Made by a program: the position numbers and the translations under genes. From assembly GCF_001297015.1 (NCBI RefSeq), contig NZ_LIGE01000013.1, positions 186,001 to 250,000 on the forward strand: a DNA stretch of 64,000 nt, read 5' to 3'. A model generated the notes under the pieces. It did no database searches and was not told the origin of the DNA. It saw nothing but the letters and a program-made list of their open reading frames with translations. Each line of letters opens with the position of its first letter. Position 1 is the first letter of the stretch. Positions 7,642 through 19,500 of this stretch are shown here, one piece after another. This DNA is from Pseudomonas sp. RIT-PI-r. Its GTDB lineage: Bacteria > Pseudomonadota > Gammaproteobacteria > Pseudomonadales > Pseudomonadaceae.

Positions 7642-8937
7642 TCAGCCCTGCACAGGCACGCCTTTGAGGTACGGCGCAGGCTCGGCGCCGAGGTTGCTCA
7701 ACAGGCGCTCGCTGTACCAATCAACGAAGTTGACCACACCAAACTCATACGTCTTCGAGTAAGGCCCAGGCTGATACGCCGTGGAGTTGATCCCGCGCTG
7801 GTTCTCTTCCGCCAGACGCCGGTCCTGATCGTTGGTCGCATCCCACACCTGGCGCATGCGCTCCACGTCGTAATCGACCCCCTCAACCGCATCCTTGTGC
7901 ACGATCCACTTGGTGGTGACCATGGTTTCCTGTGCGCTGATCGGCCACACGGTGAAGACGATGATGTGGTCGCCCATGCAGTGGTTCCACGAATGTGGCA
8001 GATGCAGGATGCGCATCGAGCCCAGATCCGGGTTCTTGATCCGGCCCATCAGTTTCGCGCAGCCCTGTTTGCCATCCAGGGTCATCGACACGGTTCCCTT
8101 GAGCAGCGGCATGCGCACGATGCGGTTGCGCAGGCCGAAACTGGCGTGGGCGTAAGGAATCTTCTCGGCTTCCCAGGCAGCGGCGGACGCGGCGACGTGG
8201 TCCTTGAACGCCTGATCGGCGCGCGGGTCGGTGACGTCGTCCCATTCCAGCAGAGTTTTCAGCAGTTCCGGGTGCGACGCGTTGCAGTGGTAGCACTCGC
8301 GGTTGTTTTCCAGCACCAGTTTCCAGTTGGCTTTTTCCATCAAGGTGGTGGTGATTGCCACCTTGGTGTTCTCCATGTCGTACGGTTCCATGTAATGGTT
8401 CAGCGTCGACAGGAAGTCATCGATGGCCGGCGGATTCTCGGCCAGGCTGATAAAGATGTAGCCGCCGGCGGTCTTCACGTTCACCGGTTTCAGGCCGTAC
8501 TGCTTCATGTCGAAGTCGGCGCCCATTTCGGTGCCGGCGAACAGCAGGCGACCGTCCAGCTCGTACGTCCACTGGTGGTAATGGCAGACCAGTTTGGCGA
8601 CCTTGCCTTTTTCACTGGTGCACAGACGCGAGCCACGGTGACGGCAGACGTTGTGGAAGGCATGCACCACGCCTTCGGCACCCCGGATGACGATGATCGG
8701 GTTCTTGCCGATCTGCAGGGTCAGGTAGTTGCCCTTGGCCGGGATTTCGCAGGTCATGCCGGCGATCAACCATTCTTTCTGGAAGATCTCCTGCATGTCG
8801 ATATCGAACAGCCGCTCATCGCTATAGAACGGTTGCGGCAGCGAAAACGTCCGCTCGCGCTCCTGGAGCATTTGTGCGGTGGCCTTGCGTGCGGGTTCCA
8901 GCGGATCGCCCAGGCTGATTTTTGCGGTGACGTCCAT
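7642..8937 (-). CDS. gbcA: Glycine betaine monooxygenase Rieske subunit GbcA
   Basis: A 431-residue ring-hydroxylating-type oxygenase. The Rieske 2Fe-2S motif is CRHRGS followed by CHYHQW. The catalytic mononuclear iron site lies in the NNRECYHCNASHPELL region. It converts glycine betaine to dimethylglycine, releasing formaldehyde, with electrons from GbcB. I chose the ATG at 8937 (MDVTAK) because AGGA lies 8 bases upstream and homologs start there; an in-frame start 21 bases further upstream exists. It is transcribed divergently from gbcB across a 297-base regulatory gap. The sequence closely resembles PA5410. Confidence 0.96.
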   Translation of the reverse strand: MDVTAKISLGDPLEPARKATAQMLQERERTFSLPQPFYSDERLFDIDMQEIFQKEWLIAGMTCEIPAKGNYLTLQIGKNPIIVIRGAEGVVHAFHNVCRHRGSRLCTSEKGKVAKLVCHYHQWTYELDGRLLFAGTEMGADFDMKQYGLKPVNVKTAGGYIFISLAENPPAIDDFLSTLNHYMEPYDMENTKVAITTTLMEKANWKLVLENNRECYHCNASHPELLKTLLEWDDVTDPRADQAFKDHVAASAAAWEAEKIPYAHASFGLRNRIVRMPLLKGTVSMTLDGKQGCAKLMGRIKNPDLGSMRILHLPHSWNHCMGDHIIVFTVWPISAQETMVTTKWIVHKDAVEGVDYDVERMRQVWDATNDQDRRLAEENQRGINSTAYQPGPYSKTYEFGVVNFVDWYSERLLSNLGAEPAPYLKGVPVQG

Positions 8938-9234
8938 CGATGTGATCCTCATGGCCATCTGCGTGGCCGGCGAAAAGTGGCTGATCAGGTGTGCTGCTAA
9001 CGGTTGCTACGCAAGGTGTAAAGAAGCTGTCTTGGTGTTGGGGCGAGTGTGGGCCCGGCGCAGGGCGCAACCTTATCCATGGGCGACATGGTGCAATCTG
9101 TTCCCGACGCGCAACCCCCGGTGGTTGGGGGCTGGTCGCGATAAGTATGCCGATGTCGCGGATAGGTAAACGGGCGGTTCGCGCTATACGCAGAATCGCC
9201 GACATGAGGCCGACAGTCGGCCGTGGAGAACAGC
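8938..9234. promoter_or_regulatory. Divergent gbcA/gbcB control region with a palindrome before gbcB
   Basis: This 297-base gap must hold the promoters of both betaine monooxygenase genes, which in P. aeruginosa are activated by the AraC-type regulator GbdR. A perfect palindrome GGCCGAC-A-GTCGGCC lies at 9208-9222, directly before the gbcB ribosome site (GGAG at 9224). I cannot confirm a GbdR site by eye, so the assignment as a promoter region rests on gene arrangement. Confidence 0.5.
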
Positions 9235-10335
9235 ATGTCCAACAGCTTCCTGAATCCGGTCACCACCCAGACCTGGGCCAATGGCCGACACATCGTCCGT
9301 TGCGTCAAAGTCATCCAGGAAACCTGGGACGTGCGCACCTTCTGCTTTATGGCTGACCAGCCGATCCTGTTCTTCTTCAAGCCCGGGCAGTTCGTCACCC
9401 TGGAGCTGGAAATCGAAGGGCAGCCGATCATGCGCTCGTACACGATTTCCAGTTCGCCGTCGGTGCCGTACAGCTTTTCGGTGACGATCAAACGGGTGCC
9501 GGGGGGCAAGGTTTCCAACTGGCTGCACGACACGCTTCACGAGGGGCAGGAGTTGGCGGTGCACGGGCCGGTCGGGCTGTTCAATGCCATCGATTTCCCG
9601 AGCCCGAAAGTCCTCTATCTGAGCGGCGGCGTCGGTATCACGCCGTGCATGTCGATGGCGCGCTGGTTTTACGACACCAACGCCAACGTCGACATGACCT
9701 TTATCCACAGTGCACGCTCGCCCAAAGACATCATTTATCACCGCGAGCTGGAGCACATGGCGTCGCGGATCGACAACTTCAGCCTGCATCTGATTTGCGA
9801 GAAGCATGGCTTGGGTGAGCCATGGGCCGGATATCGCGGTTACCTGAATCACAAGATGCTCGAATTGATGGTGCCGGACTTCCTTGAGCGCGAGGTGTTC
9901 TGCTGCGGCCCGACGCCGTACATGAACGCGGTCAAGCGCCTGCTCGAAGTGGCCGGTTACGACATGTCGCGTTATCACGAGGAATCCTTCGGTGCGACGC
10001 CACCGGAAGCCCGTGCCGATGCGGTGGAACAGGCCGAGCAGGCAGCGGATGCGCCGGAAATCGATATCGCCGACCTGCATCAGGTCGAATTCACCTCGTC
10101 CGGCAAGAGCATTCGTGTGGCACCGGGTGAGACCGTGCATGCGGCGGCGGCCAAGCTGGGGCTGATGATTCCGAAAGCCTGCGGCATGGGGATTTGCGGG
10201 ACGTGCAAGGTGCTCAAGCTGGGCGGTGAGGTGGAGATGGAGCATAACGGCGGGATTACCGAGGACGATGAGGCGGAAGGGTTTATCTTGTCTTGTTGCA
10301 GTGTGCCGAAGGGGGATGTGCGTATCGATTTTTGA
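9235..10335 (+). CDS. gbcB: Glycine betaine monooxygenase reductase subunit GbcB
   Basis: A 366-residue electron-transfer protein. It has an FNR-type FAD domain (MRSYTISSSP), an NAD-binding domain (LSGGVGITP and FCCGPTPYM), and a C-terminal plant-type 2Fe-2S ferredoxin domain with CGMGICGTC and a final Cys in LSCCSVPKG. It delivers electrons from NAD(P)H to the Rieske oxygenase GbcA. The start at 9235 (MSNSF) follows GGAGAACAGC; an alternative ATG 12 bases upstream is less well placed. The sequence matches PA5411 as recalled. A perfect DnaA-box 9-mer occurs by coincidence or otherwise at 9711. Confidence 0.95.
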   Translation: MSNSFLNPVTTQTWANGRHIVRCVKVIQETWDVRTFCFMADQPILFFFKPGQFVTLELEIEGQPIMRSYTISSSPSVPYSFSVTIKRVPGGKVSNWLHDTLHEGQELAVHGPVGLFNAIDFPSPKVLYLSGGVGITPCMSMARWFYDTNANVDMTFIHSARSPKDIIYHRELEHMASRIDNFSLHLICEKHGLGEPWAGYRGYLNHKMLELMVPDFLEREVFCCGPTPYMNAVKRLLEVAGYDMSRYHEESFGATPPEARADAVEQAEQAADAPEIDIADLHQVEFTSSGKSIRVAPGETVHAAAAKLGLMIPKACGMGICGTCKVLKLGGEVEMEHNGGITEDDEAEGFILSCCSVPKGDVRIDF

Positions 10336-10359
10336 GTGGTTCGAATTTTTGCGTACGGC

Positions 10360-10515
10360 TTGCCCCTCACCCCAGCCCTCTCCCGAGGGAGAGGGAGCCG
10401 ATTTTTGGGCTTTTCAAAATGTGGGTTCGGCTCGGTATTTCACGTCGGCGTAACTCTGATAAACACCACGGTCAGTCCCCTCTCCCTCTGGGAGAGGGCT
10501 AGGGTGAGGGGCTAT
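10360..10515. repeat. Composite family D repeat
   Basis: CCCCTCACCCCAGCCCTCTCCC with adjacent GGGAGAGGG forms the left arm and CCCCTCTCCCTCTGGGAGAGGG the right arm. The core carries the shared pieces ACGTCGGCGTAAC and CCACGGTCAGTCCCC. It sits between the convergent ends of gbcB and the SDR gene and may terminate both. Confidence 0.8.
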
Positions 10516-10516
10516 T

Positions 10517-11341
10517 TCAGTCAACAAACAAATCCGGCATCAACGCCGCCTCGCTTTCCCGATCAAACCGGTAATGCTCAAACTCGCCAACGCCGCTCTC
10601 CCGCAAAATCTCCTCATCAATCAACAACCGCCCGGTGATCTGCCGGTTGCTGCTATCCAGAATCACATGCGCGGCATCCGCCATGATCGAAGGCTGGCGC
10701 GCTTGTTTGAACGACTCGCGATTGCCCAACTGAAACTCAATCGCCGCCGTGGCAATCATCGTTTGCGGCCACAGTGAGTTGACGCTGATCCCGTAACTGG
10801 CAAATTCCTCGCTCATCCCCAACGTCAGCATGCTCATGCCGTACTTGGTCACCGTGTACGGGCTGAACTGCGCAAACCACTTGCTCGCCAGATTCAGCGG
10901 CGGCGACAGATTGAGAATATGCCCGGCGGATTTCTTCAGATAGGGCAGGGCGGCCTGACTGCACAGCAGCACCGCACGGGTGTTGATCTGGTGCATCAGG
11001 TCAAAGCGCTTGAGTTCGATGTGCTGCACACCGGTCAACTTGATCGCCCCGGCGTTGTTTACCAGCGCATCGATAGCGCCGAAATGTTCGTTGGCTTGGG
11101 CGAGAGCCCGGCGTACGCCGTCCTCATCACGCACATCCACCTGCAACGCCAACGCCTTGCCGCCCGCCGCCTGGACTTCAGCGGCGACGCTATGAATGGT
11201 GCCGGGCAGTTTGGCGTGGGGTTCGGCGCTTTTCGCCGCAATCACGATATTGGCCCCGTCCCTCGCGGCACGCAGCGCAATCTCACGGCCAATGCCACGG
11301 CTGGCACCGGTGATGAACAGGGTTTTGCCTTGTAACGACAT
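10517..11341 (-). CDS. SDR family oxidoreductase (HSDL2-like)
   Basis: A 274-residue short-chain dehydrogenase. The NAD(P) motif is TGASRGIG near the N-terminus, with NNAGAI and the catalytic Tyr-Lys in YTVTKYGMSM. The segment HILNLSPPLNL and the C-terminal LLIDEEILRESG resemble the dehydrogenase domain of hydroxysteroid dehydrogenase-like protein 2 and related bacterial enzymes. The start at 11341 (MSLQGKT) is preferred over an upstream in-frame ATG that adds 16 unrelated residues. The substrate is unknown. It lies inside the betaine island, but nothing in the sequence ties it to that pathway. Confidence 0.85.
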   Translation of the reverse strand: MSLQGKTLFITGASRGIGREIALRAARDGANIVIAAKSAEPHAKLPGTIHSVAAEVQAAGGKALALQVDVRDEDGVRRALAQANEHFGAIDALVNNAGAIKLTGVQHIELKRFDLMHQINTRAVLLCSQAALPYLKKSAGHILNLSPPLNLASKWFAQFSPYTVTKYGMSMLTLGMSEEFASYGISVNSLWPQTMIATAAIEFQLGNRESFKQARQPSIMADAAHVILDSSNRQITGRLLIDEEILRESGVGEFEHYRFDRESEAALMPDLFVD

Positions 11342-11415
11342 GCCGATGCTCCTGCTTATTGTTATGTGAGCGAAGGGCTCGACAGACAATGTAGACCAAG
11401 CAGAAGCACAACCTG

Positions 11416-11498
11416 TGTAGGAGCTGCCGAAGGCTGCGATCTTTTGATTTTGTTTTTCAAGATCAAAGGATCGCAGCCTGCGGCAGCTCCTACAGGGG
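11416..11498. repeat. Family B REP doublet
   Basis: TGTAGGAGCTGCCGAAGGC with TGCGATC at the left and GATCGCAG ... CAGCTCCTACA at the right make a near-perfect inverted repeat with a short AT-rich centre. TGTAGGAG is on the outside, as at 13393 and 52145 and opposite to 21403 and 22785. Confidence 0.9.
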
Positions 11499-11514
11499 AG
11501 GGTGTGGAGTCAGG

Positions 11515-12555
11515 TCAGGCGGACATGACTTCGCGGATGTCGCGGGCCAGTTCGCGGACGCGTTCTTCTTCGGTGTCCCACGAGCACATGAAGCGCGCGC
11601 CACCCTTGCCGATGAAGGTGTAGAAACGCCAGTTCTTCGCGGTCAATGCAGCGATGGCCGGTTCCGACAGTTGCAGGAACACGCCGTTGGCCTGGACCGG
11701 GAACATCAGTTCGACGCCGGGAATGTCGCTGACCAGTTCTGCCAACAACTGCGCGCAGTGGTTGGCGTGGCGGGCGTATTTGAGCCAGGCGTCGTTTTCG
11801 AGGATGCCGACCCACGGTGCTGACAGAAAGCGCATTTTCGACGCCAGTTGCCCGGCCTGTTTGCAGCGATAGTCGAAGTCTTCGGCCAGTTTGTGGTTGA
11901 AGAACAGGATCGCCTCACCCACGGCCATGCCGTTCTTGGTGCCGCCGAAACACAGCACGTCGACGCCAGCCTTCCAGGTCAAATCTGCTGGCGAGCAACC
12001 GAGGAACGCGCAGGCGTTGGAGAAACGCGCGCCGTCCATGTGCAGGTGCAGGCCCAACTCCTTGCAAGTGGCGTTGATGGCGCGGACTTCTTCCGGGATG
12101 TAGACGCTGCCGACTTCGGTGGCCTGGGTCAGGGTGACCACGCGCGGTTTCGGGTAGTGGATGTCCTGGCGCTTGAGCGCGACTTCGCGGATCGACTGCG
12201 GGGTGATCTTGCCGTTTTCAGTGCCGGCGATCAGCAGTTTCGAACCGTTGGAGAAGAATTCCGGAGCGCCGCATTCGTCGGTTTCGACGTGGGCGGTTTC
12301 CGAGCAGATCACGCTGTGGTAACTCTGGCACAACGACGACAGCGCCAGCGAGTTGGCGGCGGTGCCGTTGAAGGCGAAGAACACTTCGCAGTCGGTTTCG
12401 AACAGTTTGCGGAAATGATCGGACGCGCGAGCGGTCCATTCATCGTCGCCGTAAGCGCGCTGGTGGCCGTGGTTGGCCTGTTCCATGGCAGCCCAGGCTT
12501 CAGGGCAGATACCGGAATAGTTGTCGCTGGCGAATTGTTGGCTCTTGTCGGTCAT
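11515..12555 (-). CDS. ltaE: Low-specificity L-threonine aldolase
   Basis: A 346-residue PLP enzyme of the aspartate-aminotransferase fold that cleaves L-threonine or L-allo-threonine to glycine and acetaldehyde. Visible family marks are the start region FASDNYSGICPE, HVETDECGAP, LHMDGARFSNA and the PLP-lysine region CFGGTKNGMAVGE. Its place near glyA and the glycine-producing betaine genes fits a role in glycine/serine/threonine exchange. In P. aeruginosa the corresponding gene (PA5413) has the same place. The start at 12555 is preferred over a 19-residue extension. Confidence 0.92.
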   Translation of the reverse strand: MTDKSQQFASDNYSGICPEAWAAMEQANHGHQRAYGDDEWTARASDHFRKLFETDCEVFFAFNGTAANSLALSSLCQSYHSVICSETAHVETDECGAPEFFSNGSKLLIAGTENGKITPQSIREVALKRQDIHYPKPRVVTLTQATEVGSVYIPEEVRAINATCKELGLHLHMDGARFSNACAFLGCSPADLTWKAGVDVLCFGGTKNGMAVGEAILFFNHKLAEDFDYRCKQAGQLASKMRFLSAPWVGILENDAWLKYARHANHCAQLLAELVSDIPGVELMFPVQANGVFLQLSEPAIAALTAKNWRFYTFIGKGGARFMCSWDTEEERVRELARDIREVMSA

Positions 12556-12681
12556 GGCCGGCTTCCGTGGTCGAGACTCTTGTGAAGGCTCGTGGTCAAT
12601 GATGGTGCGCACTTTACCGAAGATCTTCCGGGGAGCACACGGGATGTCGCTGTCAGAACATTACATGGACGCAGGCCGATT

Positions 12682-13392
12682 ATGCACCTGACTAAACGCG
12701 ACGGCGCGCTGGATCTGCTCAAGTGGCTGGCGCTGCTGAGCATGTTGCTCGATCACCTGCGATATGTTGGGTTCTCCGCCGATTGGCTGTACGTGCCGGG
12801 GCGGCTGGCGTTTCCATGGTTTTGTCTGGCGATGGCGGCGAATCTGGCGCGCGATGGTTCGCGGAAGACGGAATGGCGCTATCTGGGCTGGTTGTTGCTG
12901 TTCAGTGCGGTGAGCGAGATTCCTTATCGACTGTACATTCCCGACCCCGACACGCTGAACGTGATGCCGACGCTGGCGTTGGGGTTGTTAGTGGCGCGGG
13001 GGTGGCAGGATCCATCGCCCATGTCGCGATTACTGGGTGTCGCCGCGCTGGTGCTGGCCGCCATGTTTCCGGAACGACTGATGTTTGGTTTCTTCGGGGT
13101 GTTGCTGCCGTTGGCGATGCTGCTGGTGTTTCGCCGCCCGTGGTATTTCAGCGTGCTGTCGGGATTGATTTGTCTCGCCGCCAATCAGTGGCAGGTGCTG
13201 TATGAGTCGGCAATCTTCGGTAATAGCGTCGCCATTTTCGGCATCGCCACCTGTCTGTTCGCGCCAATGCTCGGAGTGTTCCTGTTGCGACATGTGCGAC
13301 ACCTTCAGCCACCGCCGATGAGGCGCTGGGCCTACGCCCTCTACCCCGCTCATTTCCTCCTGCTGCTCGCCGTCCGCCAATTGCTCGCATAA
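12682..13392 (+). CDS. TraX-family integral membrane protein
   Basis: A 236-residue polytopic protein with about six to seven hydrophobic segments and charged motifs (LDLLKWLALLSMLLDHLR, PGRLAFPWFCLAMA) typical of the TraX family. TraX of F plasmids acetylates pilin, but chromosomal members are usually of unknown role and no conjugation gene is nearby. The start at 12682 gives the conserved MHLTKRDGALD; the longer frame upstream is not conserved-looking. It lies between ltaE (divergent) and glyA, the same position as PA5414 as I recall it. The stop merges with a family B repeat. Confidence 0.8.
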   Translation: MHLTKRDGALDLLKWLALLSMLLDHLRYVGFSADWLYVPGRLAFPWFCLAMAANLARDGSRKTEWRYLGWLLLFSAVSEIPYRLYIPDPDTLNVMPTLALGLLVARGWQDPSPMSRLLGVAALVLAAMFPERLMFGFFGVLLPLAMLLVFRRPWYFSVLSGLICLAANQWQVLYESAIFGNSVAIFGIATCLFAPMLGVFLLRHVRHLQPPPMRRWAYALYPAHFLLLLAVRQLLA

Positions 13393-13480
13393 CCCCTGTA
13401 GGAGCTGCCGAAGGCTGCGATCTGTTGATCTTGAAAATCAAAGTCAAAAGATCGCAGCCTTCGGCAGCTCCTACAGGGGG
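13393..13480. repeat. Family B REP doublet
   Basis: CCCCTGTAGGAGCTGCCG ... and its complement ending CAGCTCCTACAGGGG at 13480, with TTGATCTTGAAAATCAAAG in the centre. Outward TGTAGGAG orientation. It overlaps the stop region of the TraX-like gene. Confidence 0.9.
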
Positions 13481-13649
13481 ATGCATTCTTCGGGTCATTT
13501 TCAGCCATGTCGTAAACGCACCTTTGCGTGGCGCGCGCAGGCATTTGAGCTGTCTGCGCCGGTCATACCATCGGCATCAAAGGGCACTGCCGTGATTGCC
13601 AGTGCCTTACCGAGACGAATGGCGCACAGATGCCGCTGGGAGAGACGCG

Positions 13650-14903
<1,254 letters not shown>

Positions 14904-14923
14904 GTGTTCTGGAGTAACTGACT

Positions 14924-16174
14924 ATGCAACGCTATTCGGGCTTCGGCCTCTTCAAACACTCCCTCAGCCACCACGAAAACTGGCAGCGCATGTGGCGCAC
15001 GCCGACGCCGAAAAAGGTCTACGACGTGGTCATCGTCGGCGGCGGCGGGCACGGTCTGGCGACTGCCTACTACTTGGCAAAAGAACACGGCATTACCAAT
15101 GTGGCCGTGGTCGAGAAAGGCTGGCTGGGCGGCGGTAACACCGCGCGCAACACCACCATCGTGCGCTCCAACTACCTGTGGGACGAGTCGGCGCACCTCT
15201 ACGAACACGCAATGAAACTGTGGGAAGGCCTGTCGCAGGACCTCAACTACAACGTGATGTTCTCTCAGCGTGGCGTCTACAACCTGTGCCACACCCTGCA
15301 GGACATCCGTGATTCCGAGCGTCGGGTCAGCGCCAACCGCCTCAACGGCGTCGATGGCGAACTGCTCAACGCCAAGCAAGTGGCTGACGAGATTCCGTAC
15401 CTCGACTGCTCGAAAAACACCCGCTACCCGGTGATGGGCGCGACTGTTCAGCGTCGCGGCGGCGTCGCCCGTCACGATGCCGTGGCCTGGGGCTTTGCCC
15501 GTGCCGCTGACGCCTTGGGCGTGGACTTGATTCAGCAGACCGAAGTGATCGGTTTCCGCAAGGAAAACGGCGTGTGCATCGGCGTTGAAACCAACAAGGG
15601 TTTCATCGGCGCCAAACGCGTCGGCGTGGTCACCGCCGGTAACTCCGGGCACATGGCCAAGCTCGCCGGTTTCCGTCTGCCGATCGAATCCCATCCGCTG
15701 CAAGCGCTGGTGTCGGAGCCGATCAAGCCGATTATCGATAGCGTGATCATGTCCAACGCCGTGCACGGTTACATCAGCCAGTCCGACAAGGGCGACCTGG
15801 TGATCGGCGCCGGTATCGACGGCTACAACGGCTACGGCCAGCGTGGTTCGTACCCGGTGATCGAGCACACCATTCAGGCCATCGTCGAGATGTTCCCGGT
15901 GCTGTCCCGCGTACGCATGAACCGTCAGTGGGGCGGCATCGTCGACACCACCCCGGACGCTTGCCCGATCATTTCGAAAACCCCGGTGCCGAACATGTTC
16001 TTCAATTGCGGTTGGGGCACCGGTGGCTTCAAGGCAACGCCTGGCTCGGGCAACGTGTTTGCCGCCAGTCTGGCCAAGGGTGAAATGCACCCGCTGGCCG
16101 CACCGTTTTCCATCGACCGTTTCCACAACGGCGCACTCATCGACGAACACGGCGCTGCTGCCGTCGCCCACTAA
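14924..16174 (+). CDS. soxB: Sarcosine oxidase beta subunit SoxB
   Basis: A 416-residue flavoprotein with an N-terminal dinucleotide motif ([20 protein letters not shown], about residues 28-47) and [16 protein letters not shown] following. It is the beta subunit of heterotetrameric sarcosine oxidase. This carries the FAD/covalent FMN site where sarcosine is oxidised; the methyl group goes to THF or is released as formaldehyde. [15 protein letters not shown] near the C-terminus is a family hallmark. The ribosome site is GGAGTAACTGACT. It is followed 14 bases later by soxD. Confidence 0.95.
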   Translation: MQRYSGFGLFKHSLSHHENWQRMWRTPTPKKVYDVVIVGGGGHGLATAYYLAKEHGITNVAVVEKGWLGGGNTARNTTIVRSNYLWDESAHLYEHAMKLWEGLSQDLNYNVMFSQRGVYNLCHTLQDIRDSERRVSANRLNGVDGELLNAKQVADEIPYLDCSKNTRYPVMGATVQRRGGVARHDAVAWGFARAADALGVDLIQQTEVIGFRKENGVCIGVETNKGFIGAKRVGVVTAGNSGHMAKLAGFRLPIESHPLQALVSEPIKPIIDSVIMSNAVHGYISQSDKGDLVIGAGIDGYNGYGQRGSYPVIEHTIQAIVEMFPVLSRVRMNRQWGGIVDTTPDACPIISKTPVPNMFFNCGWGTGGFKATPGSGNVFAASLAKGEMHPLAAPFSIDRFHNGALIDEHGAAAVAH

Positions 16175-16188
16175 CAGGAGAAATCCCC

Positions 16189-16518
16189 ATGTTGCATATC
16201 TTCTGTCCTCACTGCGGCGAACTGCGCTCCGAAGAGGAATTCCACGCATCCGGTCAGGCGCACATTCCGCGCCCGCTCGATCCAGGCGCCTGCACCGACG
16301 AGGAGTGGGGCGACTACATGTTCTTCCGCGACAACCCGCGCGGTCTGCACCACGAACTGTGGGATCACGTTGCCGGTTGCCGTCAGTACTTCAACGTCAC
16401 CCGCGACACCGTGACCTACGAGATTCTCGAAACCTACAAGATCGGCACCAAGCCGCAATTCACCGACAAGGCTGATTCGGCGAAAACAGCCACGACGGCG
16501 CTGGGAGAGAAGGTATGA
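16189..16518 (+). CDS. soxD: Sarcosine oxidase delta subunit SoxD
   Basis: A 109-residue small subunit. Cys6 and Cys9 in FCPHCGE, with His residues and Cys in WDHVAGCRQYF, form the zinc site expected of SoxD. The family is normally 90-110 residues. AGGAGAAATCCCC precedes the ATG, and the stop overlaps soxA by four bases (ATGA), indicating coupled translation. Confidence 0.95.
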   Translation: MLHIFCPHCGELRSEEEFHASGQAHIPRPLDPGACTDEEWGDYMFFRDNPRGLHHELWDHVAGCRQYFNVTRDTVTYEILETYKIGTKPQFTDKADSAKTATTALGEKV

Positions 16519-19500
16519 GCCAGACCAATCGCCTGTCCAACGGTGGACGGATCGACCGCAACAAAGTGCTGAGCTTCACCTTCAACGGTCAGAGCTACAA
16601 AGGCTTCGAGGGTGACTCGCTGGCCGCCGCGCTGATCGCCAACGGCGTCGACATCATTGGCCGCAGCTTCAAGTATTCGCGTCCTCGCGGGATCTTTGCT
16701 GCCGGTGCCGAAGAGCCGAACGCGGTGCTGCAGATCGGTGCCACCGAAGCTACGCAGATCCCCAACGTGCGCGCCACGCAACAGGCGTTGTATCAAGGTC
16801 TGGTCGCGACCAGCACCAACGGCTGGCCGAGCGTCAACAACGACATGATGGGCATTCTCGGCAAGGTCGGCGGCAAGCTGATGCCGCCGGGTTTCTACTA
16901 CAAAACCTTCATGTACCCGCAATCGTTCTGGATGACGTACGAGAAGTACATTCGCAAGGCTGCCGGTCTGGGCCGCTCGCCGACTGAAGTCGATCCGGAC
17001 ACCTACGACTACATGAACCAGCATTGCGACGTGCTGATCGTCGGCGCTGGCCCGGCCGGTCTTGCGGCTGCCTTGGCCGCTGCGCGCAGCGGTGCCCGAG
17101 TGATTCTTGCCGATGAGCAGGAAGAGTTTGGCGGCAGCCTGCTCGACTCTCGTGAAAGCCTCGACGGCAAACCGGCGATGGATTGGGTTGCCAGTGTCAT
17201 CACTGAACTGAAGAACACCCCGGACGTGCTGCTGTTGCCGCGCGCCACGGTCAACGGTTACCACGACCACAACTTCCTGACCATTCACGAGCGCCTCACC
17301 GATCACCTCGGTGACCGCGCGCCGATTGGCCAGGTGCGTCAGCGTATTCACCGTGTTCGCGCCAAGCGTGTCGTGCTGGCAACCGGTGCTTGCGAGCGTC
17401 CGCTGGTTTACGGCAACAACGACGTGCCGGGCAACATGCTGGCCGGCGCTGTGTCGACTTACGTGCGCCGTTATGGCGTGGCACCGGGCAAGAAGCTCGT
17501 TCTTTCGACCAACAACGATCACGCCTACCGCGTTGCTCTGGATTGGCTCGATGCCAGTCTGCAAGTGGTCGCCATCGCCGATGCGCGCAGCAATCCGCGC
17601 GGTGCACTGGTGGAAGAAGCCCGCGCCAAAGGCATTCGGATTCTCACCGGCAGCGCCGTGATCGAAGCCCGTGGCAGCAAGCGTGTGACCGCTGCCCGCG
17701 TTGCGGCGATTGATGTCAAAGCCCACGCCGTGACCAGTCCTGGTGAGTGGCTCGACTGCGATGTAGTTGCGAGTTCCGGCGGTTACAGCCCGGTCGTCCA
17801 CCTGGCTTCGCACCTCGGTGGCAAGCCGACCTGGCGTGAAGACATCCTCGGTTTCGTACCGGGCGACGCACCGCAGAAACGCGTGTGCGTCGGTGGCATC
17901 AACGGCGTTTACGGACTCGGTGATTCTCTGGCCGATGGTTTTGAAGGCGGCGTGCGCGCTGCTGCCGAAGCCGGTTTCCAGACTGTCGAAGGCGTGCTGC
18001 CGAAAGCCCTGAGCCGTCACGAAGAACCGACGCTGGCGCTGTTCCAGGTGCCGCATGAAAAGAACACCGCACGGGCGCCGAAGCAATTCGTCGACCTGCA
18101 AAACGACGTGACCGCTGCAGCGATCGAACTGGCAACCCGCGAAGGTTTCGAGTCGGTCGAGCACGTCAAACGCTACACCGCGCTGGGCTTCGGCACCGAT
18201 CAGGGCAAGCTCGGCAACGTCAACGGTCTGGCCATCGCCGCCCGCTCGCTGAACGTGACCATCCCGCAAATGGGCACCACGATGTTCCGCCCGAACTACA
18301 CGCCGGTGACTTTCGGCGCCGTGGCCGGTCGTCACTGTGGGCACATCTTCGAGCCGGTGCGTCATACCGCACTGCACGCCTGGCATGTGAAGAACGGCGC
18401 CGAGTTTGAAGACGTCGGTCAGTGGAAGCGTCCATGGTACTTCCCGAAAAACGGTGAAGATCTGCATGCCGCCGTCAAGCGCGAATGCAAAGCCGTGCGC
18501 GACAGCGTCGGCCTGCTCGACGCCTCGACCCTCGGCAAGATCGACATTCAAGGCCCGGATGCCCGCGAGTTCCTTAACCGCGTGTACACCAACGCCTGGA
18601 CCAAGCTCGACGTGGGCAAGGCCCGCTACGGTTTGATGTGCAAAGAAGACGGCATGGTCTTCGACGACGGTGTCACGGCGTGTCTGGCCGACAACCATTT
18701 CGTCATGACCACCACCACCGGCGGCGCCGCTCGCGTATTGCAGTGGCTGGAGCTGTACCACCAGACCGAATGGCCGGACATGAAGGTTTACTTCACCTCC
18801 GTCACCGACCACTGGGCGACCATGACCCTGTCCGGGCCGAACAGCCGCAAGCTGCTCAGCGCCGTGACCGACATTGATCTGAGCAACGAAGCGTTCCCGT
18901 TCATGACCTGGAAAGAAGGTCTGGTCGGCGGTGTGCCGGCGCGGGTGTTCCGCATTTCGTTCACCGGTGAGCTGTCGTACGAAGTCAACGTGCAGGCCGA
19001 CTATGCGATGGGCGTGCTGGAGAAAATCGTCGAGGCCGGCAAGCAGTACAACCTGACCCCGTACGGCACTGAAACCATGCACGTTCTGCGTGCCGAGAAG
19101 GGTTTCATTATCGTTGGCCAGGACACTGACGGCTCGATGACCCCGGACGACTTGAACATGGGCTGGTGCGTGGGTCGCACCAAACCGTTCTCGTGGATCG
19201 GCCAGCGTGGCATGAACCGTGAAGACTGCGTGAAGGATCAGCGTAAGCAGTTGGTGGGCTTGAAACCGATCGATCCGAATGTATGGCTGCCGGAAGGTGC
19301 GCAGCTGGTGTTCAACACCAAGCAGGCGATTCCGATGACCATGGTTGGCCACGTGACTTCCAGCTACGCGCACAACTCCCTCGGTTACTCGTTTGCCATG
19401 GGTGTGGTCAAGGGTGGTCTGAAGCGCCTCGGTGAGCGGGTGTTTGCACCGCTGGCCGATGGCAGCGTGATCGAGGCGGAAATCGTGTCTTCGGTGTTCT

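Noticed and set aside
13481..13649. Glycine riboswitch or other leader upstream of glyA
   Set aside because: No glycine-riboswitch core or terminator-antiterminator pair could be traced in the 169 bases.
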